In this document: one piece after another, positions 38,996 to 47,541 of the stretch
Numbering within the stretch: position 1 is the stretch's first letter
Layout: the number at the start of each line of letters is the position of its first letter
From: Bacillus infantis
GTDB taxonomy: Bacteria > Bacillota > Bacilli > Bacillales > Cytobacillaceae
Reading direction: 5' to 3'
Length of the DNA: 64,000 nucleotides
Assembly: GCF_020171945.1 (NCBI RefSeq)
Contig: NZ_JAIVAP010000006.1
Span: 1-64,000 of the forward strand
The notes under the pieces: model-generated
The model's input: only the letters and a program-made list of their open reading frames with translations
What the model was told of the DNA's origin: nothing
Database searches by the model: none
Translations under genes and position numbers: made by a program

Positions 38996-40450
38996 ATGAC
39001 AAAATATACAGGCCCTGCAAATGAGCTGCTGGAGCATATCGGCGGCCGGGAAAATATTGCAGCGGTGACACATTGTGTGACGCGCATGCGCTTTGTTCTG
39101 AATGATCCATCAAAGGCTGATATTGAAAAAATTGAAAGCATCAAGCTTGTAAAAGGCACTTTCACGCAGGCAGGCCAATTCCAGGTTGTAATCGGCAATG
39201 AAGTTTCAAGCTTTTATAATGAATTCACAAAGATTGCCGGTGTAGAAGGCACTTCAAAAGAGGAAGCCAAAACAGCGGCCAAGCAGAACCAGAATTTGCT
39301 TCAGCGGATGATGGGGCATATGGCGGAAATTTTTACACCATTAATTCCCGCCCTTGTAGTCGGCGGTTTGATTCTCGGCTTCAGAAATGTAATCGGTGAC
39401 ATTAAGCTCATGGAAGATGGCACCAAGACCATTGTTGAGATGTCCCAATTCTGGGCTGGCGTCCACGCCTTCCTGTGGCTGATAGGCGAAGCGATATTCC
39501 ACTTCCTTCCTGTCGGGATCACCTGGTCTGTTGCCAAGAAGATGGGAGCGTCCCAGATCCTTGGAATCGTCCTTGGTATTACATTAGTATCACCGCAGCT
39601 GCTGAATGCCTATGGAGTTGCCGGAGCAGGGGCAGGAGATATCCCGCAATGGGACTTCGGGTTCGCCCAAATTGATATGATCGGCTATCAGGCACAGGTC
39701 ATTCCTGCCATCCTGGCTGGTCTGACATTAGGCTTCCTTGAAACAAGACTGCGTAAAGTGGTTCCAAATTCTATTTCAATGATTGTCGTTCCTTTCCTTG
39801 CACTAGTTCCGACTGTTTTGATAGCGCATACAGTGCTGGGCCCTATCGGCTGGCAGATCGGTTCCGTAATTTCGGATGTTGTTTACTCCAGCCTGACTTC
39901 TTCATTCGGCTGGCTGTTTGCAGCAGTGTTTGGCTTCGTGTACGCACCACTGGTTATTACCGGCTTGCACCATATGACAAATGCCATTGACCTTCAGCTG
40001 ATGAGTGAGCTCGGCGGAACGAATCTGTGGCCAATGATCGCCATTTCAAACATTGCCCAAGGATCAGCCGTATTGGCCATGATCTTCATCAACCGCAAAA
40101 ATGAAGAAGAAAAGCAGGTTTCCATCCCTGCGGCCATTTCCTGCTACCTTGGTGTAACCGAGCCTGCCATGTTCGGGATCAACCTGAAATACGGGTTCCC
40201 ATTCCTGGCTGCCATGATCGGATCGATGATTGCAGGGGTTGTCTCTGTAGCGAGCGGCGTCATGGCCAACTCAATCGGTGTTGGCGGACTGCCTGGTATT
40301 CTTTCGATCCAGGCACAGTATATCGGAACATTTGCCATCTGCATGATCATTGCGATTGTCGTTCCATTCGTCCTGACTACCATCTTCGCTAAAACAGGAG
40401 TAAAGAACTTTACTTTCAAAAAGCAAAAGAAACAGAGTGCAGCTGTCTAA
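38996..40450 (+). CDS. treP: PTS trehalose-specific EIIBC component
   Basis: 484-aa permease that imports trehalose while phosphorylating it to trehalose-6-phosphate. EIIB domain ~1-85 with the phosphorylated Cys27 in VTHCVTRMRF; EIIC domain ~105-470 with ten or so membrane segments, including GLHHMTNAIDLQLMSELGGT and PAAISCYLGVTEPAMFGINL. No EIIA domain, so it needs a glucose-type EIIA in trans. ATG 38996 has TGGGGGAAT upstream. The operators and the downstream treR confirm the sugar. The usual treA gene is absent next to it. Confidence 0.93.
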   Translation: MTKYTGPANELLEHIGGRENIAAVTHCVTRMRFVLNDPSKADIEKIESIKLVKGTFTQAGQFQVVIGNEVSSFYNEFTKIAGVEGTSKEEAKTAAKQNQNLLQRMMGHMAEIFTPLIPALVVGGLILGFRNVIGDIKLMEDGTKTIVEMSQFWAGVHAFLWLIGEAIFHFLPVGITWSVAKKMGASQILGIVLGITLVSPQLLNAYGVAGAGAGDIPQWDFGFAQIDMIGYQAQVIPAILAGLTLGFLETRLRKVVPNSISMIVVPFLALVPTVLIAHTVLGPIGWQIGSVISDVVYSSLTSSFGWLFAAVFGFVYAPLVITGLHHMTNAIDLQLMSELGGTNLWPMIAISNIAQGSAVLAMIFINRKNEEEKQVSIPAAISCYLGVTEPAMFGINLKYGFPFLAAMIGSMIAGVVSVASGVMANSIGVGGLPGILSIQAQYIGTFAICMIIAIVVPFVLTTIFAKTGVKNFTFKKQKKQSAAV

Positions 40451-40456
40451 CTGCAT

Positions 40457-40498
40457 ACAGGAAGGGGGACGGGTGATTCTCCCTTCCTTTTTCTTTGC
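40457..40498 (+). terminator. Hairpin between treP and treR
   Basis: GGAAGGGGG / CTCCCTTCC stem followed by TTTTTCTTTG. It would end or attenuate transcripts between treP and treR. Confidence 0.7.
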
Positions 40499-40534
40499 CT
40501 TTGCCTGATATAAATAATGATTGGGGATTGTTAT

Positions 40535-41251
40535 ATGAGAAAGAAGTATCTAGATATCTGCCAAAGCCTCACAGAGCAAATCAGGAGCGGAAGCATTAAA
40601 CCAGAAACCTTTCTGCCGTCTGAGAATGAAATGGTAAAAGAATATCAGGCTTCAAGGGAAACCATCCGCAAAGCATTGAATCTCCTTGCCCAAAATGGCT
40701 ATATCCAGAAAATAAGGGGAAAAGGCTCGATGGTCCTTAATACTTCCAAATTCGACTTCCCTGTGTCCGGTCTGGTCAGTTTCAAGGAGCTGGCAGGCAA
40801 GATGAGTGAAGCTCCACAGACGATTTTGAACAGCTTGAGCCTGGGGGAAGCCAGGGGCTTTATCAAAAAAGAGCTGCAGCTGGAGGAAGGCGATCTGGTA
40901 TGGGACGTCCTGCGGACAAGAAAGATGGGAGGAGAAAGAATCATTCTCGACCGCGACTTTCTGGCTGAGAAGCATGTTCCCCACCTGACTGGTGATATTT
41001 GCAGGGATTCCATCTATCAGTACCTTGAAAAAGAATTGAAGCTGAACATCAGCTTTGCCAAGAAGGAAATCATCGTGGAGGAACCCACCGATGAGGATCG
41101 CTCCCTTCTGGACCTTGATGGCTTCCAGAATGTAGTGGTCATCAGGAGCCATGTATACCTGAACGATGCCAGCCTATTCCAATTCACAGAATCCAGGCAC
41201 CGTCCGGACAAATTCCGTTTCACCGACTTTGCCAGAAGAGCGCTCCATTGA
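40535..41251 (+). CDS. treR: Trehalose operon repressor
   Basis: 238-aa GntR/HutC-type repressor whose effector is trehalose-6-phosphate. Winged helix ~1-70 (FLPSENEMVKEYQASRETIR, KALNLLAQNGYIQKIRGKGS), then a UTRA effector domain (LVWDVLRTRKMGGERIILDR, YLEKELKLNISFAKKEI, VVVIRSHVYLNDASLFQFTE). The C-terminal FTESRHRPDKFRF is characteristic of TreR. Two matching operators stand before treP. It follows treP by 84 nt with a hairpin in between. Confidence 0.93.
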   Translation: MRKKYLDICQSLTEQIRSGSIKPETFLPSENEMVKEYQASRETIRKALNLLAQNGYIQKIRGKGSMVLNTSKFDFPVSGLVSFKELAGKMSEAPQTILNSLSLGEARGFIKKELQLEEGDLVWDVLRTRKMGGERIILDRDFLAEKHVPHLTGDICRDSIYQYLEKELKLNISFAKKEIIVEEPTDEDRSLLDLDGFQNVVVIRSHVYLNDASLFQFTESRHRPDKFRFTDFARRALH

Positions 41252-41261
41252 ATAAAATCTT

Positions 41262-41293
41262 GAAATGCCGGACCTTGCTCCGGCATTTTTTTA
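41262..41293 (+). terminator. Rho-independent terminator
   Basis: AAATGCCGGA / TCCGGCATTTTTTT, 6-nt loop, after treR. Confidence 0.9.
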
Positions 41294-41388
41294 TGCTCTT
41301 TATAAACCCCTCAGTTTTAATAGTCATATTTTAGGGAATAGCTTCAGGAAATCATACAACATTGCATACATAACCTGGAGGGGGATTT

Positions 41389-42393
41389 ATGAAGAATTTT
41401 AAGGTGTTTGGCATTATCCTTCTGCTTTTGGCAGGAATCCTGGCCGGCTGTACAGCCCAGGCTGCCGGGGAGGAAGGGACAGTTACATTGAGGCTTGCCC
41501 ATAATCAGGGTACGACGCATCCGATACATACTTCGCTGACGGAGTTTGCAAGATTGGTAGAGGAAAAGACAGATGGCAGTATGAAGGTCAAAATTTATCC
41601 GAGCGGACAGCTTGGCGGGGAGCGCGAGGCACTTGAGCTGACGCAGACCGGTGCGATTGACTTTGCCAAGGTGAGCGCCGGCTCGCTTGAGAATTTTTCA
41701 GAAGTCTATTCATTGTTCAGCCTTCCTTATTTATTCGACGATAAAGACCATTTCTATAAAGCGATGAACAGCAGCACCGCAAAAGAGATCTATAAGACTA
41801 CAACTGATATAGGTCTGAGGGGACTGACGTTCTATGAATCAGGCACAAGGAATTTTTACACAAAGAACAAGCCGATTATGCACCCGGATGATCTGAAGGG
41901 GCTGAAAATACGCGTCCAGCCGAGCCCGACGAACCTGAAGATGCTTGAGCTGATGGGCGGATCGCCGACGCCGATGTCCTTCGGTGAAGTCTATACGGCT
42001 ATGCAGCAGGGGGTCATCGACGGCTCGGAAAATAATGAAACAGCCCTGACGGATAATAATCACGGAGAGGTGGCAAAGCAGTACAGCTACAGCGAGCATG
42101 CCATCATCCCGGATATCCTGATTATCAATGAAAGCAAATGGAAGCAATTTACTGCTGAACAGAAGAAAGCTATAACAGAAGCGGCAGAAGAGTCTTCTGT
42201 TTACCATAAAGAGGTTTGGCGGAAAGCGACAGAGAAGGCGATAAAAGACGCCAAAGATATGAATGTCACATTCAGCAGGCCGGATAAAGAGCCTTTCATG
42301 GAAGCAGTCCAGCCGCTGCATAAGGAGTTTGCAGAAAAGAAGTCGACCGGAAAATACTATAAAGAAATCCGGGAAATGGCTGAAGGCAGCTAA
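41389..42393 (+). CDS. TRAP transporter substrate-binding protein (DctP type)
   Basis: 334-aa extracytoplasmic solute receptor. Lipoprotein signal MKNFKVFGIILLLLAGILAGC (Cys21) anchors it to the membrane. Mature part starts VTLRLAHNQGTTHPIHTSLT; the substrate carboxylate-binding Arg lies in ESGTRNFYTKNKPI, and DLKGLKIRVQPSPT and SFGEVYTAMQQGVIDGSENN are family hallmarks. Substrate probably an organic or sugar acid; there is no catabolic gene beside it to say which. First of three genes dctP-Q-M, with GGAGGGGGA before the ATG. Confidence 0.92.
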   Translation: MKNFKVFGIILLLLAGILAGCTAQAAGEEGTVTLRLAHNQGTTHPIHTSLTEFARLVEEKTDGSMKVKIYPSGQLGGEREALELTQTGAIDFAKVSAGSLENFSEVYSLFSLPYLFDDKDHFYKAMNSSTAKEIYKTTTDIGLRGLTFYESGTRNFYTKNKPIMHPDDLKGLKIRVQPSPTNLKMLELMGGSPTPMSFGEVYTAMQQGVIDGSENNETALTDNNHGEVAKQYSYSEHAIIPDILIINESKWKQFTAEQKKAITEAAEESSVYHKEVWRKATEKAIKDAKDMNVTFSRPDKEPFMEAVQPLHKEFAEKKSTGKYYKEIREMAEGS

Positions 42394-42407
42394 AAGGGGG
42401 AGCGATC

Positions 42408-42953
42408 ATGCAGACCATGAAAAAATGGATCGATCTGAGCATTGCCTTTGTGACCTGCACCCTCCTGGGTGTAATGGTCCTGATGGCAATCTGGCAAGTG
42501 TTCACAAGATATGCACTGGATTCGCCAAGTACGATTTCGGAGGAGTTTCTCCGGTATTCGCTGATATGGGTTTCCATGCTGGGCGGAGCCTATGCTTTTG
42601 GGAAGAAGAAGCATATCGCAATCGAGTTCATCGTAGAAAAGCTGGAAAACAGGAAGAGGCTTGCCGCAGCTGTCCTGATTGAGCTGATTGTCCTGGCATT
42701 TGCTGTTTTTGTCATGATTGTCGGCGGGTCTAAAACAGTTGGGATTTCCATGGAGCAGTATTCTGCCGCACTCGGCCTCCCGATGGCCTATATTTATCTG
42801 TCATTGCCGGTGAGCGGCGTCCTGATTGCTGCTTATTCTATGATTTCGATCAGGGAAATCTCGGCAAACAGAAAAGCGGACTTATATTCAGAAGAAGTAG
42901 AGACTCCAGAGCCAATACATATTGATAAGGATAGAAAGGAGGGGCTGGGATGA
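42408..42953 (+). CDS. TRAP transporter small permease (DctQ type)
   Basis: 181-aa small membrane subunit with four helices, including VFTRYALDSPSTISEEFLRY, the conserved W-x-E-E-like surface helix of DctQ, and YIYLSLPVSGVLIAAYSMI. Its C-terminal ~30 residues are a charged extension. Joins receptor and large permease in the Na+-driven complex. Overlaps the next gene by 4 nt. Confidence 0.9.
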   Translation: MQTMKKWIDLSIAFVTCTLLGVMVLMAIWQVFTRYALDSPSTISEEFLRYSLIWVSMLGGAYAFGKKKHIAIEFIVEKLENRKRLAAAVLIELIVLAFAVFVMIVGGSKTVGISMEQYSAALGLPMAYIYLSLPVSGVLIAAYSMISIREISANRKADLYSEEVETPEPIHIDKDRKEGLG

Positions 42954-44245
42954 CAATCACAGCAGGACTCCTATTGCTTTTTGTATTCTTTCTTCTCTTA
43001 TTTTTGGGCGTGCCTATTGCCATCAGCATCGCCGGTGCCTCTCTTGTCACCATGCTGGTTCTGTTTCCTTTTGATATCGCCGTATTCACAGCGGCGCAGA
43101 AGATGGTGGCGGGTCTCGACAGCTTTTCCCTGCTCGCCATCCCGTTCTTCATCCTGTCAGGGGTTATCATGAATAATGGCGGAATTGCGATTCGCCTGAT
43201 CAATTTTGCGAAGGTCCTTTCCGGGAGGATGCCCGGATCGCTCGCCCATACGAATGTAGTCGGGAATATGCTGTTCGGTTCGATTTCCGGCTCCTCTGTT
43301 GCTGCAGCAGCAGCGATCGGCGGCGTCATGTCGCCCCTTCAGAAGAAGGAAGGCTATAACCCGGCGTATTCTGCGGCCGTCAATATCGCATCGGCACCGA
43401 CAGGGCTTCTGATCCCGCCGAGCGGCCTGCTGATCGTCTATTCCCTTGTCAGCGGCGGGACGTCGATAGCCGCGCTCTTCATCGCCGGCTATATTCCCGG
43501 TATCCTATGGGGCCTTGCAACCATGGCTGTAGCATATGTGATTGCTAACAAAAAGAATTATCCGATTGCGCCAAAGATTACGTTCAGCCAGGTGATGAAA
43601 GTATTCCTTGATGCGATTCCGAGCCTGCTGCTCGTGGTCATTGTCATCGGGGGAATCATTGCCGGGGTATTCACTGCAACAGAGGGCGCTGCCATTGCAG
43701 TTGCCTATTCTCTCATCCTATCGATGTTCTACCGGACTTTTAAAGTTAAAGATATACCGAAAATGCTGATGGAAACGGTTGAGATGACGGCCATCATCAT
43801 GCTTCTGATCGCCGCATCGACCATCCTTTCCCTTGTCATGGCGTTTACGGGCATTCCTGAAGCCATCAGCAGCGGAATCCTTAGCCTCACCGACAACCCG
43901 ATCCTGATCCTGCTGCTGATGAACGTCATCCTGCTTGTTATCGGAACTTTCATGGATATCACGCCTGCAGTCCTGATATTCACGCCGATCTTCCTGCCGA
44001 TTGCGACGAGCATCGGGATGGACCCGGTGCACTTTGGCATCATGATGTGCCTCAATCTTTGCATCGGAAGCATTACCCCGCCTGTCGGAAGCGCCCTGTT
44101 CGTCGGATCCAGCGTCGGCAAGGTGAAGATCGAGCATCTTGTGAAGCCGTTGCTTCCATTCTACGCTGCCATCATCGTTGTGCTGCTGCTTGTCACATAT
44201 ATCCCGCAGGTCAGCATGGTGCTGCCGGGGCTGTTTGGACTATAG
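42950..44245 (+). CDS. TRAP transporter large permease (DctM type)
   Basis: 431-aa transport subunit with about 12 segments; forms the Na+-coupled channel. Conserved signature regions: GLDSFSLLAIPFFILSGVIM, GSISGSSVAAAAAIGGVM, NIASAPTGLLIPPSGLLIVY, FTATEGAAIAVAYSLIL and CIGSITPPVGSALFVGSSVG. Complete length for the family. Last gene of the TRAP operon. Confidence 0.93.
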   Translation: MTITAGLLLLFVFFLLLFLGVPIAISIAGASLVTMLVLFPFDIAVFTAAQKMVAGLDSFSLLAIPFFILSGVIMNNGGIAIRLINFAKVLSGRMPGSLAHTNVVGNMLFGSISGSSVAAAAAIGGVMSPLQKKEGYNPAYSAAVNIASAPTGLLIPPSGLLIVYSLVSGGTSIAALFIAGYIPGILWGLATMAVAYVIANKKNYPIAPKITFSQVMKVFLDAIPSLLLVVIVIGGIIAGVFTATEGAAIAVAYSLILSMFYRTFKVKDIPKMLMETVEMTAIIMLLIAASTILSLVMAFTGIPEAISSGILSLTDNPILILLLMNVILLVIGTFMDITPAVLIFTPIFLPIATSIGMDPVHFGIMMCLNLCIGSITPPVGSALFVGSSVGKVKIEHLVKPLLPFYAAIIVVLLLVTYIPQVSMVLPGLFGL

Positions 44246-44368
44246 ACTGAAAAAGGGCTGTCTCTGGTTATAAGCAGTTCAGATAATGTCAGGAAAGCCT
44301 AAAGTCACAGCCCGAATAGCCTGCGTTTTCGTAACGTATAAGGAAATTAACTATACAACTAACTAACC

Positions 44369-44398
44369 GAAAAGCTTGGGATATCCCGGGCTTTTTAC
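44369..44398. terminator. Possible terminator after the TRAP operon
   Basis: AAAAGCTTGGGATATCCCGG then GCTTTTTA: nearly self-complementary stem AAAGC..GGGATATCCC..GCTTT, followed by T. Confidence 0.6.
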
Positions 44399-44493
44399 TT
44401 TAGAATGATCTTCGCTGAATAGTTGAACAGACGATTTCCCATTAACTTTAACATTCTTAAACAATGAAATTAGATTCCCTGCTAATGGAGATT

Positions 44494-44690
44494 GATAGAG
44501 GGAGAAATTACCCTTATTTTGAAAATAGTACTCAAAACAGCTTGAATAGAGGGAGAAATTACCCTTATTTGACTCGAAAACATGAAAAAAGATAGTTTTT
44601 CTTTGCATAGAAGGAAAAACTCCCCTTATTTTTACAAAAATTACTTCTAATTTGCATTTAAGAGTAAAAACTCCCCTTATTTTTCTACCA
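44494..44690. repeat. Tandem array C, four units of ~51-61 bp
   Basis: AATAGAGGGAGAAATTACCC, then CTTATTT, occurs at 44494 and 44545; a variant, ATAGAAGGAAAAACTCCCCT, then TATTTTT, occurs at 44606 and again at 44657. Steps measured on the CCCTTAT core are 51, 61 and 51 bp. Units contain short inverted arms (AATAgAGGG / CCCTtATT). Not coding. It lies between the TRAP operon and the DUF421 gene; the remaining bases up to 44932 contain no supported gene. Confidence 0.8.
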
Positions 44691-44932
44691 CTGGCAACCC
44701 ACTCTTCAGCTGCTTGGGGCAAATTACATTCACAAACATCAACACCCTAAATTGCACGATGACATTATTTATTGTTAAGGTGTTATCTCGGGTGTGGATA
44801 GCTATGCCATTTACAGTGTTCCTCCAGGAAAACTGAACTACACACTCTGGGCAAGGGGCCCTTTTAGTTTTCCGTATAGTTCCAGCTCTCCTCCGGATAA
44901 ACTAAGTGCATCATCTGCCAGGAGGAAAGACT

Positions 44933-45658
44933 ATGGAAGATCTGCTGCATAACTGCCTTCTCATTGCCGGAAGAATCATAACCATTCTGCCGCTGCTGCT
45001 CTTTATCACTCTCTTTATGGGGAGACGTTCGATTGGCGAACTTCCTGTGTTTGATTATCTTGTCATCATAACGCTAGGCGCAGTTGCCGGGGCAGACATA
45101 GCTGATCCCTCGATCCGGCATCTGGAAACAGGCTTTGCCATCATAGCCATCGGCCTGCTCCAGCGCCTGATTGGCAAACTGAAAATTTCAAAGCGGAAAT
45201 TTGGGAAACTGATCACCTTTGAACCGGTCATTGTCATACATAAAGGAAAATTTCTTAGCGCCAACCTGAAAAAATACCACTACAGCATTGATAACATTCT
45301 CCAGATGCTCAGGGATAAGCAGGTCTTTGATGTTGAGTATGTGGAGCTGGGTGTTCTTGAAGGGAACGGGATGCTGAGTGTGCAATTGAAGCCTGCACAG
45401 ATGCCTGCCACAAAGGGTGATTTGAATATATCCGGAAGCTCCTCCCAAATTGCCTTTCCCGTCATCGTTGAAGGAACGGTATACCGGGAGGTCCTGGAAA
45501 GGTTTGATGCGGATCTGGCCTGGCTTGATTCAGAGCTTTCCCGGCTGGGAATCTTCCGGCTGCAGGAAATATTCTTTGCTTCTATCACCCCTGAGAAAAA
45601 ATTGCATATCTCGCTGAAAAATGAACAGGTGCATTCTATACCGTCTTTATATCATTAG
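44933..45658 (+). CDS. DUF421/YetF-like membrane protein
   Basis: 241-aa protein: three N-terminal membrane segments (IITILPLLLFITLFMGRRSI, FDYLVIITLGAVAGADIADP, FAIIAIGLLQRLIGKL), then cytosolic DUF421 domain with FEPVIVIHKGKFLSANLKKY and LLMQLRDKQVFDVEYVELGV-like pattern (NILQMLRDKQVFDVEYVELG), ending in an unusual ~70-residue extension. YetF-family proteins occur around sporulation and stress loci; molecular function unknown. ATG 44933 has CAGGAGGAAAG upstream; the upstream ATG-less extension to 44906 has none. Confidence 0.82.
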   Translation: MEDLLHNCLLIAGRIITILPLLLFITLFMGRRSIGELPVFDYLVIITLGAVAGADIADPSIRHLETGFAIIAIGLLQRLIGKLKISKRKFGKLITFEPVIVIHKGKFLSANLKKYHYSIDNILQMLRDKQVFDVEYVELGVLEGNGMLSVQLKPAQMPATKGDLNISGSSSQIAFPVIVEGTVYREVLERFDADLAWLDSELSRLGIFRLQEIFFASITPEKKLHISLKNEQVHSIPSLYH

Positions 45659-45764
45659 TGGATTATCATACTGACTGTCTGAAAACGGCAATGTTTGGGG
45701 TGTAAAAATAGATAAACAAAATTGCCATGTCTGTTTGCTTGCCCAAAAACTTTGAAAACATGCT

Positions 45765-45955
45765 GATTGGAGTGCAAGGCACGCAGACTCCTCATAAAAT
45801 GCATGCGCATTTTCTTCGTGCGATGCAAATTCGTGGATGAGGATTCAACGTCCTGCGGGATTGCAGCGGAAATGTTGAGACCCCGCAGCGCGCAGCGCGA
45901 GGAGGTTCAACTTCGCGCCGCGGAAAGCGAATTGCCTGGAACGGAAATTAGCAGC
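45765..45955. repeat. Degenerate Bacillus interspersed repeat
   Basis: GGAGTGCAAGGCACGCAGAC, GAGACCCCGCAGCGCGCAGC, GCGAGGAGG, CGCGCCGCGGAAAGCGAATT and GCCTGGAACGGAAATTAGC match, from memory, a short repeat scattered through many Bacillus genomes. A ~60-bp AT-richer segment (about 45792-45853) interrupts it between ACTCCT and CTGCGGG. No protein is encoded. Confidence 0.65.
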
Positions 45956-46037
45956 CCCATCCATAATCCATACTTATACAGCAGGGTAAAATAGTTCTAT
46001 ATGCCATCAGACGTCCTTAAAACAAGGGCACCAGCTC

Positions 46038-46526
46038 CTACTTGTTATCAGGAACTGGTGTATTGTCTGCTTTGCGTATAAACGCTATAAAGGTCCTGGA
46101 GAGCAAAAAGATCAAGGTCATGGAATAAAAGCTGGTTAAGGAATTCCAGCCTTTTTTAAATTTGATCAGCTTTGTCCTCTTTTCAAGAAAGTGTTCGGCT
46201 ACAGCCATTGGGAGACTAAAGTAAAGTACTTTAATAAGAATCCCGAATAAGCTCGATGATTTTGTTGCCTGGTTAAAATACACACAGGCGATCGGGTAGA
46301 GCAGGTAATCAAATATGAAGCTGACGTCAAAAGATTTCAGCAGCTTAACAGGGTAGGTGATATAGCCTTTCCTGACAAGAAGCTTATCAATAATCGAGGA
46401 TATAAACCCTTTAAATAAGAAAATCAGCATCCAGTCTTTCACCGGCGGCTTCCTCATTAACTTGACAAGAGAAATCAGTCCAAAGATGAGCAAAAATCTC
46501 AATGTGTTTTTTTCAAACTTATTCAT
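46038..46526 (-). CDS. CBO0543-like membrane protein
   Basis: 162-aa membrane protein with four or five hydrophobic segments. KPPVKDWMLIFLFKGFISSI, DKLLVRKGYITYPVKLLKSF and FDYLLYPIACVYFNQATKSS, then VAEHFLEKRTKLIKFKKGWN, fit the CBO0543 family of small clostridial and Bacillus membrane proteins, which has no known function. ATG at 46526; moderate GGGAAG upstream. A hairpin CACCAGTTCC / GGAGCTGGTG follows its stop. Confidence 0.72.
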   Translation of the reverse strand: MNKFEKNTLRFLLIFGLISLVKLMRKPPVKDWMLIFLFKGFISSIIDKLLVRKGYITYPVKLLKSFDVSFIFDYLLYPIACVYFNQATKSSSLFGILIKVLYFSLPMAVAEHFLEKRTKLIKFKKGWNSLTSFYSMTLIFLLSRTFIAFIRKADNTPVPDNK

Positions 46527-46634
46527 AGGACTTCCCTTCCCGCAGCAGGATTTCTTCTATGGTTACTATCCCATGGATGGCTGGGATGTATTCATATTCA
46601 GGGCATTTATCCTTCAAGGAAGGAATAGCTCCCT

Positions 46635-46885
46635 TTGCGGCACGGATATCGGGGCTGCAGTTATATGAAGGAGGCCTTGAAGGCTGCAATCAATAACGGG
46701 TTTAGCCACATGGAGCTTAATCGGATCCATGCCTATGTGGCGCTGAAGAATACAGCTTCAGGAAAACTGCTCGAAAGCCTTGGATTTTTGAAACGGGGCA
46801 TTTACCGGACAACCATCTGTTCATGGAACAGTATTATGATCAATATACTTACTCCCTGCTGAAAATAGATTGGGAGCAGGAATGA
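46635..46885 (+). pseudogene. GNAT (RimJ/RimL-type) acetyltransferase remnant
   Basis: Only the C-terminal third of a GNAT enzyme survives: HGYRGCSYMKEALKAAINNG (a damaged W/GxGYMxEAL acetyl-CoA loop), then ELNRIHAYVALKNTASGKLL, ESLGFLKRGIYR. A one-base loss near 46805 then moves the rest into another frame, where it continues DNHLFMEQYYDQYTYSLLKI up to a TGA at 46885. No plausible N-terminal half is seen upstream (46527-46634). Confidence 0.75.
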
Positions 46886-47014
46886 ATTGCCTTTTAATCA
46901 ATATTCGGTATTGACAAACTATTCCCGGAAATATAATATAAGAAGTCCTGCCAACTAAAAATTGGCGAAAGGGGACTGTGAAAGGTTCATTCTTATGTGA
47001 GGGGATGGATTGTG

Positions 47015-47413
47015 ATGGATAAAGAAAAATTAATGGAAAGTGCACGCGCTGTAAAACAGGCTGCGTATGCACCGTACTCCAATTTTCCAGTGGGAGCAGC
47101 TTTGCTGCTGAAAGATGGAACCGTTATCAACGGAGTGAATGTAGAGAATGTTTCCCTTGGAGCAACCAATTGCGCTGAGAGGACGGCTATCTTTACTGCC
47201 GTTGCAAATGGCTATAAAAAAGGGGATTTCCAGGCAATCGCGGTTTCCGGGAATACGGCTGATTTCCTTCCGCCTTGCAGCATCTGCAGGCAGGTGCTGG
47301 CAGAATTCTGCTCACCGGACATGCCGGTTTACTTAACGAACGAGAAAAAAGATATATTGGAACTGCCTTTGAAGGAGCTATTGCCATACGCCTTCACTGA
47401 TTTAGAAATGTAA
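47015..47413 (+). CDS. cdd: Cytidine deaminase
   Basis: 132-aa tetrameric-type cytidine deaminase of pyrimidine salvage (cytidine to uridine). Zinc ligands Cys53 in TNCAERTA and Cys88/Cys91 in PPCSICRQ; catalytic Glu55. The N-terminal YAPYSNFPVGAALL is the substrate-binding signature. Start at ATG 47015 (or GTG 47012) behind GAGGGGAT. Single gene with a terminator, not in its usual place next to era. Confidence 0.95.
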   Translation: MDKEKLMESARAVKQAAYAPYSNFPVGAALLLKDGTVINGVNVENVSLGATNCAERTAIFTAVANGYKKGDFQAIAVSGNTADFLPPCSICRQVLAEFCSPDMPVYLTNEKKDILELPLKELLPYAFTDLEM

Positions 47414-47430
47414 AGCCGACAATTACTAGA

Positions 47431-47467
47431 GCCTGCTTTGAAATTATTTCGAAGCAGGCTTTTTCTG
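47431..47467 (+). terminator. Rho-independent terminator
   Basis: GAGCCTGCTT(TGAAA) / (TTTCG)AAGCAGGCTTTTTC stem after cdd. Confidence 0.85.
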
Positions 47468-47541
47468 TGCATATATACAAAGAATACGTTTCCGGCGTGA
47501 GGAGGATACTAACACAATAAAGTGGATGAAGGAGATTGATC

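Noticed and set aside
43718-44137. Antisense frames of 130-139 codons in the DctM gene
   Set aside because: Low-complexity shadows of the hydrophobic permease sequence.
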